DNA of 64,000 bases, taken from assembly GCF_002234675.1 (NCBI RefSeq), contig NC_019865.2:965958-1029957 (forward strand), read 5' to 3'. The notes under the pieces are model-generated. The model worked only from the letters and a program-made list of their open reading frames with translations, was not told the DNA's origin and did no database searches. This document shows positions 61,227 to 64,000 of this stretch, one piece after another. How positions within the stretch are numbered: the first letter of the stretch is position 1; each line of letters begins with the position of its first letter. The translations under genes and the position numbers were made by a program. This stretch comes from Oryzias latipes. Taxonomy: Eukaryota > Chordata > Actinopteri > Beloniformes > Adrianichthyidae.

Positions 61227-61781
61227 ATCAATTCAATTCAATTCAATTCAATTTTATTTGTATAGCCCAAATTCACAACAACAGTCGTCTCGATGGGCTT
61301 CGAAGTAAAACATGAACTCAAAAGGATCATGAATACAAAGAGTTCAATAGAAAAATACTAAAATAAACTAACAAACTGACTAAGCTATACTGGCATCCCT
61401 GCCCTTAGACCCCCCTTCGCGGTAAGGAAAAACTCCTAAAAAAACTGGATTCCGGAAAAAACGAAGAAACCTCAGGGGTGCCCACATGAAGGAGGGATCC
61501 TCCCCCAGGACGGACAGGCGATGTACCAGAACTCTTAGAGAAGAATTAACTTATCTAAAGCTACAACTACACATTTAAAGTCCAGCAGACGAGCTTCATC
61601 CAGCTGGAGTTGGGGGGACAGTCGGGGGCGCGAGTCGAGCCGGAGACAGGAACCACAGCCAGGTGTAGGAGCAGGAGCAAAGGCGAGGCACTCGGTCAGG
61701 AACAGGAGCACGGATGAACCAACTGGAGTCTGGAAGCACTCCCACTCCCCAGGAGGGGAAAGAGGGAAAGAGGGACAATAC
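61226..61781 (-). mobile_element. L2-type LINE copy B, 3' part (minus)
   Basis: Starts with (ATTCA)n and AATTTTATTTGTATAGCCC, the reverse complement of the tail at 63680-63716, and runs through the 3' UTR in the minus direction to GGGACAATAC. It resumes at about 63717. Confidence 0.88.
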
Positions 61782-62857
61782 AAACAGATTAGAGCAGGAC
61801 ATAGGGATCAGAGGATCTGCTCTCCAGTGGTTTAAATCCTATCTGTCCGATAGGTATCAGTTCGTTAATGTAAATAGCCATTCCTCTCAGTGCACTCGAG
61901 TCAACTATGGAGTCCCACAGGGCTCAGTCTTGGGACCGATCCTGTTTACGCTTTATATGCTACCCCTAGGAAACATAATCAGGAAACACAGCATTAATTT
62001 TCATTGTTATGCCGACGATACGCAGTTGTATTTATCCATGAAGCCTCACCAGAATGACCAGATAGAGAAACTGAACGCCTGCATCAGAGACATCAAGACC
62101 TGGATGACAATTAATGACCTCCTCTTGAACCCAGAAAAAACTGAGGTCATTATACTTGGTCCTAAAAACCTCAGAGATGCTCTGTCTGCTCAGATAGTCT
62201 CCCTGGATGGCATAAGTATAGCCCCCAATTCCACAGTTAGAAACCTTGGGGTTTTATTTGACCAGGATTTATCATTTAAGGCTCACATATCTCAGGCGTG
62301 CAGAACTGCCTTTTCACCTGCGGAATATTGCTAAGATCAGAAATCTACTTTCTAAGAGTGATGCTGAAAAACTCATCCATGCATTTGTTACGTCGAGGCT
62401 GGATTACTGTAACTCCTTGTTAGCAGCGTGTCCTAAGAGTTCCTTAAGAAGTCTCCAGCTTGTTCAGAACGCAGCAGCTAGATTGTTAGCTGGAACCAGC
62501 AGAAGAGATCACATCACTCCTGTGTTAGTTTCACTTCACTGGATCCCAGTTGATTCTAGAATCCAGTTCAAGATCCTCCTGTTAACCTATAAGGCCTTAC
62601 ATGGAATGGCCCCGTCCTATATTAAGGACCTCATAGTCCCTTACCATCCAATGAGAACACTTCGCTCGCAAAATGCAGGACTGCTTGTGGTTCCTAGAAT
62701 TAGTAAAAGTACGGTTGGAGGTAGAGCGTTTAGCCACCAAGCCCCTGTCTTATGGAATAAACTCCCAGCTCATGTAAGAGAGGCCGACTCAGTTTCTACA
62801 TTCAAAGTTAGACTTAAAACATTCCTCTGTGGACAGGCTTATTGTCAGACTAGTTAG
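61782..62857 (+). pseudogene. L2 reverse transcriptase, 5'-truncated and frameshifted
   Basis: Begins at [20 protein letters not shown]. Motif B region [20 protein letters not shown]; catalytic YADDTQLYL (ADD box); [13 protein letters not shown]; then after a frame change near 62305-62325, IRNLLSKSDAEKLIHAFVTS, RLDYCNSLLAACP, AARLLAGTSRRDHITPVL, LHWIPVDSRIQFKILLLTYK, and the C-terminal FSHQAPVLWNKLP. The frame break and missing 5' half mean it is not functional. Confidence 0.88.
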
Positions 62858-63716
62858 TATTCAGAGATTATTTAACTTAATGTTAGTTTGTTTAAATTAA
62901 ACTTAATAATAACTATTTCTTTTAAAAGGCTGCTAGAAGTTGAAGCTGGGGTAACTATGGTGCACTGGGGTTCTGTCCTCTTTCCTTTTTTTACTTCTAC
63001 CCTTCCTTTCCTCTATTCTTGATCATTATTCATCATTTAGTTCTCCATGCCTCTGTTTGCTGCAGTGATTCATGTATTGTCCCTCTTTTCTTCTTTCCCC
63101 TCCTGGGGAGTGGGAGTGCTTCCAGACTCCAGTTGGCTCATCCGTGCTCCAGTTCCTGACCGTTTACCTCGCCTTTGCTCCTGCTCCTACACCTGGCTGT
63201 GGATCCTGCCTCTGGCTCATCTCTGGCTCGTCTCTGCTCTGTGCCTGACCGAGTACCTCGTCTCTGCTCCTGCTCCTACACCTGGCTGTGGTTCCTGTCT
63301 CCGGCTCGACTCGCGCCTTTGACTGTCCCCACAACCACGGCTGGATGAAGCTCGTCTGCTGGACTTTTATATATGTAGTTGTAGATTTAGATAAGTTAAT
63401 TCTTCTCTAAGATTTCTGGTACATCGCCTGTCCGTCCTGGGGGAGGATCCCTCCTTCATGTGGGCACCCCTGAGGTTTCTTCGTTTTTTCCGGAATCCGT
63501 TTTTTTTGGGAGTTTTTCCTTACCGCGAAGGGGGGTCTAAGGGCAGGGATGCCAGTATAGTTTAGTCAGTTTGTTAGTTCATTTTAGTATTTTTCTATTG
63601 AACTCTTTGTATTCGTGATCCTTTTGATTTCATGTTTTACTTCGAAGCCCATCGAGACGACTGTTGTTGTGATTTTGGGCTATACAAATAAAATTGAATT
63701 GAATTGAATTGAATTG
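61782..63716 (+). mobile_element. L2-type LINE copy A (plus), inserted in copy B
   Basis: 5'-truncated plus-strand L2: RT C-terminal half, then a 3' UTR (62860-63680) and an (AATTG)n tail after GCTATACAAATAAA. Both flanks are one interrupted minus-strand L2, so this copy is the younger insertion. Confidence 0.88.
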
Positions 63717-64000
63717 AATGAATCACTGCAGCAAACAGAGGCATGGAGAACTAAATGATGAATAATGATCAAGAATAGAGGAGAGAGGAAGAGTAGAAGT
63801 AGATGAGAAAAGAGGACAGAACCCCAGTGTACCATAGTTACCCCAGCTTCAACTTCTAGCAGCCTTTTAAAAGAAATAGTTATTATTAAGTTTAATTTAA
63901 ACACATTAACATTAAGTTAAATAATCTCTGAATACTAACTAGTCTGACAATAATCTTGTCCACAGAGGAATGTTTTCAGTCTAACTTTGAATGTAGAAAC
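63717..64000 (-). mobile_element. L2-type LINE copy B, continuation (minus)
   Basis: ATGAATCACTGCAGCAAACA and onward is the reverse complement of copy A from about 63070 back to about 62800, so the minus-strand element continues beyond the window toward its RT. Confidence 0.88.

Noticed and set aside
59526-61265. 579-codon His-Pro-Ser-Ile protein and reverse Met-Asp-Gly-Trp proteins
   Set aside because: Translation of a CCAT microsatellite.

Overview
The window comes from a bony-fish (percomorph-like teleost) nuclear genome. It holds five split vertebrate genes with GT-AG introns, AATAAA signals, and abundant hAT, Tc1/mariner, Penelope-like and L2-type repeats. The MITE families recall Oryzias-like fish, but I cannot fix the species from sequence alone.

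Layout. 1-1562: a degenerate Penelope-like retroelement (minus strand) broken by a small hAT element. 2071-10861: the 3' part of trim33 (plus); the RING, B-box and coiled-coil exons lie left of the window. 11.9-15.0 kb: complete slc66a1 (pqlc2), the lysosomal cationic amino-acid exporter (plus). 15.0-19.8 kb: gene-poor, with a Tc1 relic and a 0.7 kb minisatellite. 19848-25318: nr1h5 (FXR-beta-like nuclear receptor, plus), whose ligand-binding domain ends before helix 12. 26142-36180: complete brpf3 (minus), tail to tail with nr1h5. 38913-53146: complete mapk13 (p38 delta, minus), upstream of brpf3 in the same orientation; the human genes are also neighbours. 53.2-64 kb: a repeat-dominated block with a 3.6 kb long-inverted-repeat element, a 1.6 kb CCAT satellite and an L2 element nested in another L2.

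I assembled exons by hand from splice sites and family alignment. The four genes with both ends in view close to whole codon counts: slc66a1 309 aa, nr1h5 453 aa, brpf3 1229 aa, mapk13 363 aa. The in-window part of trim33 codes for about 675 residues. trim33 and brpf3 are chromatin readers (PHD-bromodomain; PZP-bromodomain-PWWP), mapk13 is a stress kinase, nr1h5 a bile-acid-receptor-type factor and slc66a1 a lysosomal transporter. There is no operon-like logic; the clustering is vertebrate synteny.

The most unusual objects are: (1) the 54559-58169 element, with roughly 0.6 kb inverted arms, a 6-bp flanking repeat and two convergent exon-like transcription units ending in facing poly(A) signals; (2) nr1h5 without an AF-2 helix; (3) a conserved 51-nt alternative bromodomain exon in trim33; (4) CLEAR-type E-boxes at slc66a1; (5) several cleanly readable transposon nestings; and (6) three large satellite arrays, two of them with higher-order duplications.
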